The notes below the pieces were generated by a model. That model did no database searches. It saw only the letters and a list, made by a program, of their open reading frames with translations, and was not told the DNA's origin. A DNA stretch of 64,000 nucleotides from Hydrogenophaga palleronii NBRC 102513 (GTDB taxonomy: Bacteria; Pseudomonadota; Gammaproteobacteria; Burkholderiales; Burkholderiaceae_C). Location of the stretch: positions 62,001-126,000 of the forward strand of contig NZ_BCTJ01000003.1 in assembly GCF_001571225.1 (NCBI RefSeq), given 5' to 3'. The position numbers and the translations under genes are program-made. Position 1 is the stretch's first letter; the number at the start of each line of letters is the position of its first letter. Shown here piece by piece: positions 41,745 through 50,732 of the stretch.

Positions 41745-42737
41745 ATGGGTTCCTTCCTGCGCAGCCTCACCGCCGACCAGCAGGTCAGCCTGGCCTTCGT
41801 CGTGCTGTTCGGCCTGCTGCTGATCGCCAGCGGCGTGAGCCTGCTGCTGTCGCTGCGCGAGCGCCAGGCCGGCGACGAAGACGTGGACCGCGTGCGCGCC
41901 CTGCGCCTGCAGGACAACCAGGCGCTGCTGCGCAGCTCCTGGATGATGATGGTGGTGTTCTGGATCGGCTGGGTGATGGGCGAAGGTTTCGCCATCGTGC
42001 TGTTCGGCCTGGTCTCCTTCTTCATCCTGCGCGAGTTCATCAGCCTCTCGCCGACGCGGCGCGGCGACCACCGCAGCCTGGTGCTGGCCTTCTTCATCGT
42101 CCTGCCGCTGCAGTACGCGCTGGTCTGGACCGAACGCTTCAACCTCTTCACCGTGTTCATCCCGGTCTACGTGTTCCTCGCCATTCCGGTGGTGAGCGCG
42201 CTCGGCAACGACCCGCAGCGTTTCCTGGAGCGCAACGCCAAGCTGCAGTGGGGCATCATGGTCTGCATCTACGGCATGAGCCACGTGCCGGCGCTGCTGC
42301 TGCTCAACTTCAAGGGCTTCGCCGGCAAGACGGCCTTCCTCGTGTTCTTCCTGGTGCTGGTGGTGCAGACCTGCATGCTGGTGCAGCACATCGCGGCGCG
42401 TGGCCTGAGCAAGCCGGTGGCGCCGGCCATCAGCAGCAGCTTCCACTGGCGCAGCTGGGCCCTGGGCCTGCTCGCCGGCGGCCTGCTGGGCGCCGTGCTC
42501 TCCGGCTTCACGCCTTTCAAACCCCTGCCGGCGCTGGCCATGGCCCTGGTGGCCTGCGTCGCCGGCAGCTTCGGCCACCTGGTGATGAAGGCCATCAAGC
42601 GCGACCGCGGCGTGACCCACTGGGGCCTGGCGGGCCGTTCGGTCACCGGCGCGAGCGGCCTGCTCGACCGCGTGGACGCCCTGTGTTTCGCCGCCCCGGT
42701 GTTCTTCCACTCGGTGCGCTGGACCTTCGATCTCTGA
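41745..42737 (+). CDS. Phosphatidate cytidylyltransferase-like membrane protein
   Basis: 330 residues, about eight membrane segments. The C-terminal region lines up with the CdsA signature: [15 protein letters not shown], then [15 protein letters not shown]. The KR and DRxD parts are kept, but the K-D and the G-H-G-G residues of the canonical signature are replaced. So CDP-diacylglycerol synthesis is uncertain; this looks like the divergent branch often paired with a PlsC-like gene. Start at 41745, ten bases after the plsC-like stop. Confidence 0.8.
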   Translation: MGSFLRSLTADQQVSLAFVVLFGLLLIASGVSLLLSLRERQAGDEDVDRVRALRLQDNQALLRSSWMMMVVFWIGWVMGEGFAIVLFGLVSFFILREFISLSPTRRGDHRSLVLAFFIVLPLQYALVWTERFNLFTVFIPVYVFLAIPVVSALGNDPQRFLERNAKLQWGIMVCIYGMSHVPALLLLNFKGFAGKTAFLVFFLVLVVQTCMLVQHIAARGLSKPVAPAISSSFHWRSWALGLLAGGLLGAVLSGFTPFKPLPALAMALVACVAGSFGHLVMKAIKRDRGVTHWGLAGRSVTGASGLLDRVDALCFAAPVFFHSVRWTFDL

Positions 42738-42748
42738 GGCCTTTCCAC

Positions 42749-43300
42749 ATGAGAATTCTCGGCATCGACCCCGGCCTGCAGTGCACCGGCTTTGGCGTCA
42801 TCGACACCGAAGGCCCGGCCCTGCACTACGTGGCCAGCGGCACCATCCAGACCAGCCCGAAAGACGGCGCCCTGCTGCCCGCGCGGCTGAAGATCCTGTT
42901 CGACGGCATCACCGAGGTGGTGGCGCGTTACCAGCCCGAGGTGTCGGCCTGCGAGATCGTGTTCGTCAACGTCAACCCGCAGGCCACGCTGCTGCTGGGC
43001 CAGGCGCGCGGCGCCTGCCTCACTGCGCTGGTGGCGAACAAGCTCGAAGTGGCGGAGTACACCGCACTGCAGCTGAAGAAGGCGGTGGCCGGCTCGGGCA
43101 AGGCGGGCAAGCCGCAGATGCAGGAGATGGTCAAACGCCTGCTGCAGTTGCCCGGCCTGCCCGGCAAGGACGCGGCCGATGCGCTCGGCCTGGCCATCAC
43201 GCACGCGCAGGTAAGCCGCACCCTGGCCGTCATCAACAAGGTGTCGCCGCAGCAGCAGGCGCGCACCCACGCCGCCTACAAGAGCGGGCGGGTGTACTGA
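42749..43300 (+). CDS. ruvC: Holliday junction endonuclease RuvC
   Basis: 183 residues. The catalytic acids are visible: D7 (GIDPGL), E69 (ACEIVF) and D141 with D144 ([13 protein letters not shown]). The usual MAKN near E69 reads VNVN here. RuvC cuts Holliday junctions resolved by RuvAB; no ruvAB lies in this window. It is between the CdsA-like gene and a sensor-like gene, an unusual neighbourhood, and its stop shares a base with the start of the latter (TGATG). Confidence 0.96.
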   Translation: MRILGIDPGLQCTGFGVIDTEGPALHYVASGTIQTSPKDGALLPARLKILFDGITEVVARYQPEVSACEIVFVNVNPQATLLLGQARGACLTALVANKLEVAEYTALQLKKAVAGSGKAGKPQMQEMVKRLLQLPGLPGKDAADALGLAITHAQVSRTLAVINKVSPQQQARTHAAYKSGRVY

Positions 43301-44868
43301 TGCCGACGTGGCGCAACCGGCTGGGGCGCTTCAGCCTCACCGCCTGGCTGGCCGTGGCGTTCTCGGTGCTCTCGCTGCTGCTCACGCTCAGCCTCACGCT
43401 GCTCAGCGACCGCGCCGCCAGCGGCAATGTGCGCGAAGGCATCGGCGCCAACCTGGCCGGGCTGGCGCAGCAGACCGCGAGCCGGCTGGACCGCTCGATG
43501 GCCGAGCGCTACCGCGAGCTGCAGCTGCTGGCGCAGCGCCTGCCCGCAGCGAGCGATGCGGCCGCCGCGCGGCAGGCCATGGACGCGGTGCAGCAGAGTT
43601 ACCCGCTCTACGCCTGGATCGGCCTGACCGACAACGCCGGCGTGGTGCGCAGCGCAGCCGGTGGCGCGCTGGAAGGGGTGGACGTGTCGTCGCGGCCCTG
43701 GTACCGGCACGCGCTGGACGGACAGCCCATGGGCGAGGTGCACGACATCGAGTCGCTCGACACGTTGCAAGGCCGTGCCACCCCGGACGCGGCGCGTGGA
43801 CTCGACCTGGCGTTCCCCGTGCGCGACGTGTCGGGCCAGCCGGTCGGCATGCTCGGCGCCTTGTTGTCATGGCGCTGGGCCGATGACGTGCAGGCCGCAG
43901 TGTTCGGCCCGGTGCAACGGCAGCGCCACATCGAACTGCTGATCGTCTCGAACAGCGGCACGGTGTTGCTCGGTCCGGCCGGCACGGTGGGCACGGTGTT
44001 GCAGCTGCCCAGCCTGGCCGCGGCGGGCCGGGGCGAATCCGGCCATGCCCGGGAGCCGTGGCCGGATGGCGAAACCTATCTGGTGGGCTACAGCAGCGAC
44101 AGCGGCCTGGAGAGTTACCCCGGCATGGACTGGCGCGTGCTGGTGCGCCAGACGCTGGACGAGGCCTACGCGCCGGTGGACAGCCTGCACCGGCGCCTGT
44201 TGCTGGGCGGCGCGGTCGCGGCGCTGCTGTTCTCGCTGCTGGGTTGGTGGGTGGCGCGCTGGATCACGCGGCCGCTGCACGACCTGACCGGTGTGGCGCG
44301 CGGCATCGAAGCCGGTTACGCGGTGAAGGCCCCGGCCACCTCCGCCTACCGCGAGGTGAGCTTGCTGGGCAACGCCCTCAACTCGCTGGTGGCCAGCCTG
44401 CAGGCGCAGGAAGCCGAGCTGCGCCACAGCCACGCCGCGCTGGAACGCCGCGTGAGCGAGCGCACCGCCGAGTTGCGCGAAACCGTTGCCGACCTGCGCG
44501 CCAACGAGGAGCGTGTGCAGACCGTGATCGACACCGCGCAGGAGGCCTTCATCGGCATGGACTTCGACGGTGTCATCACCGACTGGAACGACCAGGCCGA
44601 AGCCTTGTTCGGTTGGAAACGCTTCGAGGTGCTGGGCCAGTCGCTGGCCGACACCATCCTGCCGGAGCGGCTCCAGACCACGTTCGTGATGGCACTCGCG
44701 CATTTCGACATCACCGGCGAAGCACCCTTTGCCGGCCAGCTGATCCGCCGCACGGTGATGGACCGCCACGGCAAGGAGATGCAGGTGGCCTTCAAGGTCA
44801 GCCTGATCAACACGCCCGACCTGAAGCTCTTCAGCGCCTTCGTGCGCCCCGTGTCGGAAGACAGTTGA
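43300..44868 (+). CDS. CACHE-HAMP-PAS sensor protein without output domain
   Basis: 522 residues. Order: transmembrane helix (LTAWLAVAFSVLSLLLTLSLTL), a periplasmic double-CACHE-like sensor (about 40-295, with WIGLTDNAGVVRSAAGG and SSRPWYRHALDG), a second helix (LLLGGAVAALLFSLLGWWVARWI split near 305-325), HAMP, a coiled coil (EAELRHSHAALERRVSERTAEL region) and one PAS domain (VIDTAQEAFIGMDFDGVITDWNDQAEALFGW). The protein then stops: no kinase, GGDEF, EAL or methyl-accepting region. It may act on a partner or be a truncated cyclase/kinase. Its start overlaps ruvC (TGATG). Confidence 0.8.
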   Translation: MPTWRNRLGRFSLTAWLAVAFSVLSLLLTLSLTLLSDRAASGNVREGIGANLAGLAQQTASRLDRSMAERYRELQLLAQRLPAASDAAAARQAMDAVQQSYPLYAWIGLTDNAGVVRSAAGGALEGVDVSSRPWYRHALDGQPMGEVHDIESLDTLQGRATPDAARGLDLAFPVRDVSGQPVGMLGALLSWRWADDVQAAVFGPVQRQRHIELLIVSNSGTVLLGPAGTVGTVLQLPSLAAAGRGESGHAREPWPDGETYLVGYSSDSGLESYPGMDWRVLVRQTLDEAYAPVDSLHRRLLLGGAVAALLFSLLGWWVARWITRPLHDLTGVARGIEAGYAVKAPATSAYREVSLLGNALNSLVASLQAQEAELRHSHAALERRVSERTAELRETVADLRANEERVQTVIDTAQEAFIGMDFDGVITDWNDQAEALFGWKRFEVLGQSLADTILPERLQTTFVMALAHFDITGEAPFAGQLIRRTVMDRHGKEMQVAFKVSLINTPDLKLFSAFVRPVSEDS

Positions 44869-44875
44869 AGGGCTG

Positions 44876-45052
44876 CTAGAGCAGACGCTCCAGGGCCAGT
44901 ACGGCGAAGAAGCCGAGGGCGGCGATCACCGTCCATTTGAGGATCACGATGCCCCAGTTGCGGTAACGCGCCTGGGCCGTGCCGATGTAGAAGGCAAAAC
45001 ACACGCCGGCTGCGAGCAGCAGCAGCATGACGGTCCAGCGGAACAACAGCAT
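44876..45052 (-). CDS. Small membrane protein, 58 residues
   Basis: The ORF encodes two hydrophobic helices (WTVMLLLLAAGVCFAFY and WTVIAALGFFAVLALE) joined by a short basic loop (GTAQARYRNWG). The even composition and clear two-helix hairpin suggest a real gene. It lies 48 bp downstream of lpxC on the same strand and converges with the CACHE-PAS gene, stop codons 8 bases apart. No good Shine-Dalgarno was found. I know no function for it. Confidence 0.6.
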   Translation of the reverse strand: MLLFRWTVMLLLLAAGVCFAFYIGTAQARYRNWGIVILKWTVIAALGFFAVLALERLL

Positions 45053-45100
45053 GAGGTGAGACGCTTTGCGGTGCGGTGCGGTGCGGTGCGCGGCAGCGGT

Positions 45101-46024
45101 TTACCAGGCCGGTGCGAGCTGCGTAAAACCGCGCGGCGCTTCACGCTCCTGCGAAAAGCTCACGATCTCGTAGGCGTCGGGCCGCGCCAGCAGGGCGCGC
45201 AGCAGCTGGTTGTTCATCGCGTGGCCACTGCGGAAGGCGCTGTAGGCGGCCAGCAGCGGTTTGCCGACGACGTACAGGTCGCCCATGGCGTCGAGGATCT
45301 TGTGTTTGACGAACTCGTCCTGGTAACGCAGGCCGTCGGCGTTGAGCACCTTGACGTCGTCCATCACGATGGCATTGTCCAGCCCGCCGCCCATGGCCAG
45401 GCCGTTGGAGCGCATCATTTCCACGTCGCGCGTGAAACCGAAGGTGCGGGCACGCGCGATCTCGCGCGCGTACTGGCCGCTGCCGAAATCGAACTCCACG
45501 CGCTGGCCGGTGGAGGTCACGGCCGGGTGGTCGAACTCGATTTCAAAGGCCAGCTTGTAGCCATGGAACGGATCAAGCCGCGCCCACTTGAGGCCACGGC
45601 CTTCGCCTTCGCGCACTTCCACCGGCTGGGTGACGCGGATGAAGCGTTTGGGCGCGTTCTGCATCACGATGCCGGCGCTCTGCAGCAGGTAAACGAACGA
45701 AGCCGAGGAGCCATCCAGGATGGGCACCTCTTCGGCCGTGATGTCCACGTACAGGTTGTCCAGCCCGAGGCCCGCGCAGGCGCTCATCAGGTGCTCGATG
45801 GTGTGCACCTTGGCGCCGCCATTGGAGATGGTGGACGCCAGTCGGGTGTCGGACACCGCCTCGGCGTTGACCTTGATCTCCACCGGCACCGACAGGTCGA
45901 CCCGGCGGAACACGATGCCCGTGTCGGGCGCGGCCGGGCGCAGGGTCAGCTCGACGCGCTGACCACTGTGCAGACCGACCCCCACCGCCTTGGTGAGGGA
46001 TTTGAGGGTGCGTTGCGCAAGCAT
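45101..46024 (-). CDS. lpxC: UDP-3-O-acyl-N-acetylglucosamine deacetylase
   Basis: 307 residues. LpxC performs the committed step of lipid A synthesis. The zinc and catalytic residues are in H74-T-I-E77-H78, and the second site in [27 protein letters not shown] and [19 protein letters not shown] are family segments. Start at the ATG at 46024, six bases after TACAAT and without a Shine-Dalgarno. As in other proteobacteria it closes the dcw cluster after ftsZ, here with a separate promoter and a 322-bp gap that holds a large hairpin. Confidence 0.97.
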   Translation of the reverse strand: MLAQRTLKSLTKAVGVGLHSGQRVELTLRPAAPDTGIVFRRVDLSVPVEIKVNAEAVSDTRLASTISNGGAKVHTIEHLMSACAGLGLDNLYVDITAEEVPILDGSSASFVYLLQSAGIVMQNAPKRFIRVTQPVEVREGEGRGLKWARLDPFHGYKLAFEIEFDHPAVTSTGQRVEFDFGSGQYAREIARARTFGFTRDVEMMRSNGLAMGGGLDNAIVMDDVKVLNADGLRYQDEFVKHKILDAMGDLYVVGKPLLAAYSAFRSGHAMNNQLLRALLARPDAYEIVSFSQEREAPRGFTQLAPAW

Positions 46025-46030
46025 CCGTGG

Positions 46031-46036
46031 ATTGTA
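46031..46036 (-). promoter_or_regulatory. -10 element TACAAT six bases before lpxC
   Basis: TACAAT on the minus strand, then CCACGG, then the ATG at 46024. Supports a separate, leaderless lpxC transcript in addition to read-through from ftsZ. Confidence 0.55.
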
Positions 46037-46203
46037 GGTTTCAGCGCGCCGGAACATGGTGGGGAATGGTGATGACCGCGATAGGGAAAAGCATGTTGTG
46101 TTCTTCCTTTCCAGGTTCTTGCCTGTGCGGTGTCGTTCGCTGCACCGCTTCGCGCCGACCGCCACGGGCGGCGTCAATCGGGCGCCCACCCGCCTCCAGC
46201 CAG

Positions 46204-46291
46204 CGAATGCCGGGCGTTCTGCGCAGCGAAATCAAGGAGGAGGCGGCGCAGCCGCCGGGGGACATTCGCGGAGCAGAGCGCCCGGTGTTCG
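46204..46291. repeat. Long imperfect inverted repeat between ftsZ and lpxC
   Basis: The 322-bp gap 46025-46346 has no credible gene. It holds two 27-base arms (46204-46230 and 46265-46291) that match at 22 of 27 positions as an inverted repeat. Inside is a perfect GGCGGC-GCA-GCCGCC hairpin (46242-46256). The 88-base element would fold into one long stem in RNA. It could reduce ftsZ read-through into lpxC or be a mobile-type intergenic repeat. Confidence 0.6.
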
Positions 46292-46346
46292 TTGGCCCGC
46301 GAGGTGCAGGCCGGAAAACGCCGGGCACTCAAGCCCCGGAAGACAC

Positions 46347-47555
46347 TCAGTCCGCCTGCTTGCGCAGGAAAGCCGGGATCTCGAAGTCGTCCATGCCGCC
46401 CGAAGCCAGCGCGTCCACCTTGGCCGCGGCCTGGGTGCGGTTGGTGCGCCAGACGCTGGGCACGTGCATGCCGTTGTAGTCCGGCTGGGTCGCGCCCGGG
46501 CCACCGACGGCGGCGTTCATCGTGGGCACGTTGAACGGCACGTTGTCGGTGCCGGTGCGCAGCACCTGCAGCGGAGGCGCCGTGCGGCGCATACCCTGGC
46601 GCGACAAGCCGGTGGCCACCACGGTGACGCGCATTTCGTCGCCCAGGCTGTCGTCGTAGGCGGCGCCGTAGATCACGTGCGCTTCCTGCGAAGCGTAGGC
46701 GCGGATGGTGTTCATCGCCAGCTTCGATTCCGACAGCTTGAGCGAACCCTTGGCCGCGGTGACCAGCACCAGCACGCCCTTGGCGCCCGACAGGTCGATG
46801 CCTTCGAGCAGCGGGCAGGCCACGGCCTGTTCGGCGGCGATGCGCGCGCGGTCCGGGCCGGCGGCCACGGCGGTGCCCATCATGGCCTTGCCAGGTTCGC
46901 CCATCACGGTGCGCACGTCTTCGAAGTCGACGTTGACGTTGCCGTACTCGTTGATGATTTCGGCAATGCCGCCGACGGCGTTCTTCAGCACGTCGTTGGC
47001 GTGCGCGAAGGCCTCGTCCTGCGTCACTTCGTCGCCCAGCACTTCGAGCAGCTTCTCGTTCAGCACCACGATCAGCGAGTCCACGTTGGCTTCGAGTTCG
47101 GCCAGGCCGCTGTCGGCGTTGGTCATGCGGCGGCCGCCTTCCCAGTCGAACGGCTTGGTCACTACGCCCACGGTAAGGATGCCCATTTCCTTGGCCACGC
47201 GTGCGATCACGGGTGCCGCGCCGGTGCCGGTGCCGCCGCCCATGCCGGCGGTGATGAACAGCATGTGCGCGCCGGCAATCGCCTCGCGGATGTCGTCCAC
47301 CGCGACCTCGGCCGCGTCACGGCCCTTCTCGGGCTTGCTGCCGGCGCCCAGGCCGCTGGTGCCGAGCTGGATGGTCTTGTGCGCGGCGCTGCGCTGCAGG
47401 GACTGCGCATCGGTGTTGGCGCAGATGAATTCCACGCCCTGCACGCTGCGCGAAATCATGTGCTCGACCGCGTTGCCGCCGCCGCCGCCCACGCCGATGA
47501 CCTTGATCTGGGTGCCGAGGTTGAATTCTTCGACTTCAATCATTTCGATGCTCAT
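46347..47555 (-). CDS. ftsZ: Cell division protein FtsZ
   Basis: 402 residues. The tubulin-like GTPase has the T1 to T5 loops: VIGVGGGGGNAVEHM, the signature AGMGGGTGTGAAPVIA, and the catalytic NADSGLAELEANVDS region. A disordered linker follows (about 320-385) and the protein ends in the conserved tail DDFEIPAFLRKQAD, which binds FtsA and ZipA. The start at 47555 (MSIEMIEVEEF) is preceded by AAGGAG at good distance. FtsZ polymerises into the division ring. Confidence 0.98.
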   Translation of the reverse strand: MSIEMIEVEEFNLGTQIKVIGVGGGGGNAVEHMISRSVQGVEFICANTDAQSLQRSAAHKTIQLGTSGLGAGSKPEKGRDAAEVAVDDIREAIAGAHMLFITAGMGGGTGTGAAPVIARVAKEMGILTVGVVTKPFDWEGGRRMTNADSGLAELEANVDSLIVVLNEKLLEVLGDEVTQDEAFAHANDVLKNAVGGIAEIINEYGNVNVDFEDVRTVMGEPGKAMMGTAVAAGPDRARIAAEQAVACPLLEGIDLSGAKGVLVLVTAAKGSLKLSESKLAMNTIRAYASQEAHVIYGAAYDDSLGDEMRVTVVATGLSRQGMRRTAPPLQVLRTGTDNVPFNVPTMNAAVGGPGATQPDYNGMHVPSVWRTNRTQAAAKVDALASGGMDDFEIPAFLRKQAD

Positions 47556-47644
47556 GTCTGTACTCCTTGTGCTGTGTCTGTTGCCTGGATGCAGGCGGTC
47601 TTCAAAAGTTCGATCGGAATGCGGGTTCGGGTCATCCGGGGGGT

Positions 47645-47665
47645 CCGGTGTGTTCTGCACACCGG
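47645..47665 (-). other. Hairpin in the ftsA-ftsZ spacer
   Basis: CCGGTGTG (47645-47652) and CACACCGG (47658-47665) form a perfect 8-bp stem with a five-base loop, about 90 bases before the ftsZ start. No U run follows in either direction. In the 156-bp gap there is no other structure; ftsZ-specific promoters could lie here but no clear hexamer pair was seen. Confidence 0.45.
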
Positions 47666-47711
47666 CCTCGTCTTCGTCGGTTTCGTATCGGGGGCATGTG
47701 GTGTCGTGTCA

Positions 47712-48941
47712 TCAGAACGTCCCCAGAAACCAGTTTTTCATGCGCTCCACCGCACCCTGCACGGAGCCTGCCTTCTGCGCCACCTTGTGGCCACGCACGC
47801 GCGCCAGCCGCGCTTCCTCGAGCAGCCCCATCACCGTGGCGGCGCGCGTCTGCGCCACCATGTCGGACAGGGCACTGGCATAGTTCGGCACGCCACGGCG
47901 CACTGGCTTGAGGAAGATGTCCTCACCCAGTTCGACCATGCCGGGCATCACCGCGCTGCCGCCGGTGAGCACGATGCCCGAGGACAACATTTCCTCGTGG
48001 CCCGAATCGCGCAGCACCTGCTGCACCAGCGAAAAGATTTCTTCCACACGCGGCTCGATCACGCCGGCCAGCGCCTGGCGGCTCAGCATGCGCGGGCCGC
48101 GGTCGCCCAGGCCGGGCACTTCCACCTGCGTGTCCGGGTCGGCCAGCAGCTGCTTGGCGCAACCGCTGTCGACCTTGATGTCTTCCGCGTCCTTGGTGGG
48201 CGTGCGCAGCGCCATCGCGATGTCGCTGGTGATCAGGTCGCCGGCGATCGGGATCACCGCGGTGTGGCGGATCGCGCCGCCCGAGAAGATCGCCACGTCG
48301 GTGGTGCCGGCGCCGATGTCCACCAGCGCCACGCCCAGCTCTTTCTCGTCGTCGGTCAGGATGGACTGGCTGGAGGCCAGCGGGTTGAGCATGAGCTGGT
48401 CCACTTCAAGACCGCAGCGGCGCACGCACTTGATGATATTTTCGGCCGCGCTCTGCGCGCCGGTCACGATGTGCACCTTGGCTTCGAGGCGGATGCCGCT
48501 CATGCCGATCGGCTCTTTCACTTCCTGGCCGTCGATCACGAACTCCTGCGGCTCCACCAGCAGCAGGCGCTGGTCGGTCGAGATGTTGATCGCCTTGGCG
48601 GTTTCGATCACGCGCGCCACGTCGGCCGCGCTGACCTCGCGGTCCTTGATCGCCACCATGCCGCTGGAGTTGATGCCGCGGATGTGGCTGCCGGTGATGC
48701 CGGTGTAGACCCGCGCGATGCGGCAGTCGGCCATCAGCTCGGCCTCTTTCAGGGCCTGCTGGATGCTCTGCACCGTGGCATCGATGTTGACCACCACGCC
48801 GCGCTTCAAGCCATGGCTGGGCGCCACGCCCAGGCCGGCGAGCTTGAGATCGCCGTTGGTCTGGACCTCGGCGACCACCACCATGATCTTGGCGGTGCCT
48901 ATGTCGAGTCCGACCACCAAATCCTTGTATTCCTTGGCCAT
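47712..48941 (-). CDS. ftsA: Cell division protein FtsA
   Basis: 409 residues of the actin/Hsp70 fold. Marks: LVVGLDIGTAKIMVVVAEV (phosphate 1), VDIGAGTTDVAIFSGG (phosphate 2), IVLTGGSAVMPGM (adenosine), and a C-terminal amphipathic helix (GAVERMKNWFLGTF) that attaches FtsA to the membrane. It tethers FtsZ. I took the ATG at 48941 (MAKEYKDLVVG); the frame is open upstream inside ftsQ but only the chosen start fits the family. Confidence 0.97.
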   Translation of the reverse strand: MAKEYKDLVVGLDIGTAKIMVVVAEVQTNGDLKLAGLGVAPSHGLKRGVVVNIDATVQSIQQALKEAELMADCRIARVYTGITGSHIRGINSSGMVAIKDREVSAADVARVIETAKAINISTDQRLLLVEPQEFVIDGQEVKEPIGMSGIRLEAKVHIVTGAQSAAENIIKCVRRCGLEVDQLMLNPLASSQSILTDDEKELGVALVDIGAGTTDVAIFSGGAIRHTAVIPIAGDLITSDIAMALRTPTKDAEDIKVDSGCAKQLLADPDTQVEVPGLGDRGPRMLSRQALAGVIEPRVEEIFSLVQQVLRDSGHEEMLSSGIVLTGGSAVMPGMVELGEDIFLKPVRRGVPNYASALSDMVAQTRAATVMGLLEEARLARVRGHKVAQKAGSVQGAVERMKNWFLGTF

Positions 48942-48955
48942 GATTGCTTCTTGAT

Positions 48956-49750
48956 TTACCTGCGGGGTTGCGTGGCGCCGTGCGGCGTGTCGATGACGGT
49001 GGTCACGCCGCGCAGGCGCAGGGCGTAACCATTGGGATAACGCAGGTCGACGGATTGCACCGCGCCCGCATAACGTTCGGTGAGCTGGGCCAGCGTGCCG
49101 GTGAAGCGGCGCGTGCGCTCCAGCAGTTCGTCCGGCGTGCCGCGGCCGAGCTCGATCTGCGCACCGCTGTGCAGCTGCGCGCGCCAGGTGCCGCGCTCGG
49201 TGAGTTCGAGCCGTTCCAGCCCCATCTCGAGGCGCGCGAACTCGGTGCCCAACAACTGGTAGAGCGACCACACCTCGGCAGACTTCTCGCGCGGGCCGGC
49301 CAGTTCGGGCAGGCCGTCGCTGTCATCGGGGCTGGCGTCGAACACCTCGCCCAGCGTGTTGACCAGCTGGCCGGAACCGGTGTCGCCCCACCAGGCCACG
49401 GCCTGGTGTTCTTCCAGCGTCACGCGCAGGCGGTTCGGGAACTCGCGCTGCACCACCACCTTGCGCACCCAGGGCACGGACTCGAACAGCTGGCGCACCT
49501 GCTGCAGGTCCACCGTGAGGAAGCTGCCGGACAGGCGCGTCTTCATCTGCGAGGCCAGCTGGGCGCGGAAGGCCACGGCGTTCTGGTGCGTCACGTCGCC
49601 GTGCACCGAGATCGCCTTCACCGACCACACCGGATGGCGCACCAGCCAGGTCGAGAACAGCCCCAGGCTGAGCACGACAAACAGCACGACCAGCACGTGG
49701 GTGAGCACGGTCATGAGCTTGACGTCCAGGGGCAGTTCGGTGCTGGGCAT
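48956..49750 (-). CDS. ftsQ: Cell division protein FtsQ
   Basis: 264 residues. A short cytoplasmic N-terminus, one transmembrane helix (LMTVLTHVLVVLFVVLSLGLF region, about 12-32), then the POTRA domain (WSVKAISVHGDVTHQNAVAFR) and the beta domain (VPWVRKVVVQREFPNRLRVTLEEHQAVAWW), with YPNGYALRLRG near the end. FtsQ links early and late division proteins through FtsB/FtsL. Start at 49750; ftsA begins 14 bp downstream of its stop. Confidence 0.95.
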   Translation of the reverse strand: MPSTELPLDVKLMTVLTHVLVVLFVVLSLGLFSTWLVRHPVWSVKAISVHGDVTHQNAVAFRAQLASQMKTRLSGSFLTVDLQQVRQLFESVPWVRKVVVQREFPNRLRVTLEEHQAVAWWGDTGSGQLVNTLGEVFDASPDDSDGLPELAGPREKSAEVWSLYQLLGTEFARLEMGLERLELTERGTWRAQLHSGAQIELGRGTPDELLERTRRFTGTLAQLTERYAGAVQSVDLRYPNGYALRLRGVTTVIDTPHGATQPRR

Positions 49751-49766
49751 GGTGGTGTTCCGTGGC

Positions 49767-50732
49767 TCAGGCCGGGTTGTCCAGCGAGGCGCTGGCGAGC
49801 AGCGACAGGCACAGGTCTTCGTACGACAGGCCGTCGGCCTTGGCCGACATCGGCACCAGCGAGTGGCCGGTCATGCCGGGGGAGGTGTTGATCTCCAGCA
49901 GCCAGGGCTTGCGCGTCTTCGCATCGATCATCACGTCGGCGCGCGACCAGCCGCGGCAGTCCAGCGTCAGGTAGGCCTTGAGCACCAGCGCCTGGATGGC
50001 GGCCTCTTCGCCTGCGGGCAGGCCGCAGGGCACGAGGTACTGGGTGTCGTCGGTGAAGTACTTGTTCTGGTAGTCGTAGTTGCCTTCGGGCGCCACGATG
50101 CGGATCACCGGCAGCGCCCTGGCCGAAGCGCCCGTGCCCAGCACCGGGCAGGTGACTTCGTCGCCGGCGATGAACTGCTCGCACATCACCATCGGGTCTT
50201 GCCCGGCAGCGAGTTCGTAGGCGGCGGCGCATTGCGCTTCGCTGGTCACCTTGGTCAGGCCGATGGTGGAGCCTTCGCGCACCGGCTTGATGATCATGGG
50301 CGAACCCAGTGCCTTGAACGCGGCCACGGTTTCTTCCGCGCTGTGCACCTGGCGCCAGGCCGGCGTGGCCAGGCCTTCGGCGATCCAGATGCGCTTGGTC
50401 ATGAGCTTGTCCATGGCCACGCTGGAGGCCATCACACCCGGGCCGGTGTAAGGAATGCCGAGCAGTTCCAGCGCGCCCTGCACCGTGCCGTCTTCACCGA
50501 AGCGGCCGTGCAGTGCGATGAAGCAGCGCTGGAAACCCTCGCGCTTGAGTTCACCGAGTTCGCGTTCGGCGGGGTCGAAGGCGTGGGCGTCCACGCCCTT
50601 GGACTTGAGCGCGGCCAGCACGCCGTTGCCCGACATCAGCGACACCTCGCGTTCGGCCGAGCGGCCGCCCATCAGCACCGCCACCTTGCCCATCGCCTTC
50701 GCATCCATGTTCTTCACCTCCTGGGTTGTCAT
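49767..50732 (-). CDS. ddl: D-alanine--D-alanine ligase
   Basis: 321 residues. ATP-grasp enzyme making D-Ala-D-Ala for the peptidoglycan stem. Marks: [44 protein letters not shown] split over the N-domain, [13 protein letters not shown], and the catalytic end [16 protein letters not shown]. Two starts compete: ATG at 50732, overlapping the murC stop as ATGA with GGAGG nine bases upstream, and ATG at 50708 with AGGAGG eight bases upstream; the second gives 313 residues. I list the longer form because of the coupling. Confidence 0.95.
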   Translation of the reverse strand: MTTQEVKNMDAKAMGKVAVLMGGRSAEREVSLMSGNGVLAALKSKGVDAHAFDPAERELGELKREGFQRCFIALHGRFGEDGTVQGALELLGIPYTGPGVMASSVAMDKLMTKRIWIAEGLATPAWRQVHSAEETVAAFKALGSPMIIKPVREGSTIGLTKVTSEAQCAAAYELAAGQDPMVMCEQFIAGDEVTCPVLGTGASARALPVIRIVAPEGNYDYQNKYFTDDTQYLVPCGLPAGEEAAIQALVLKAYLTLDCRGWSRADVMIDAKTRKPWLLEINTSPGMTGHSLVPMSAKADGLSYEDLCLSLLASASLDNPA

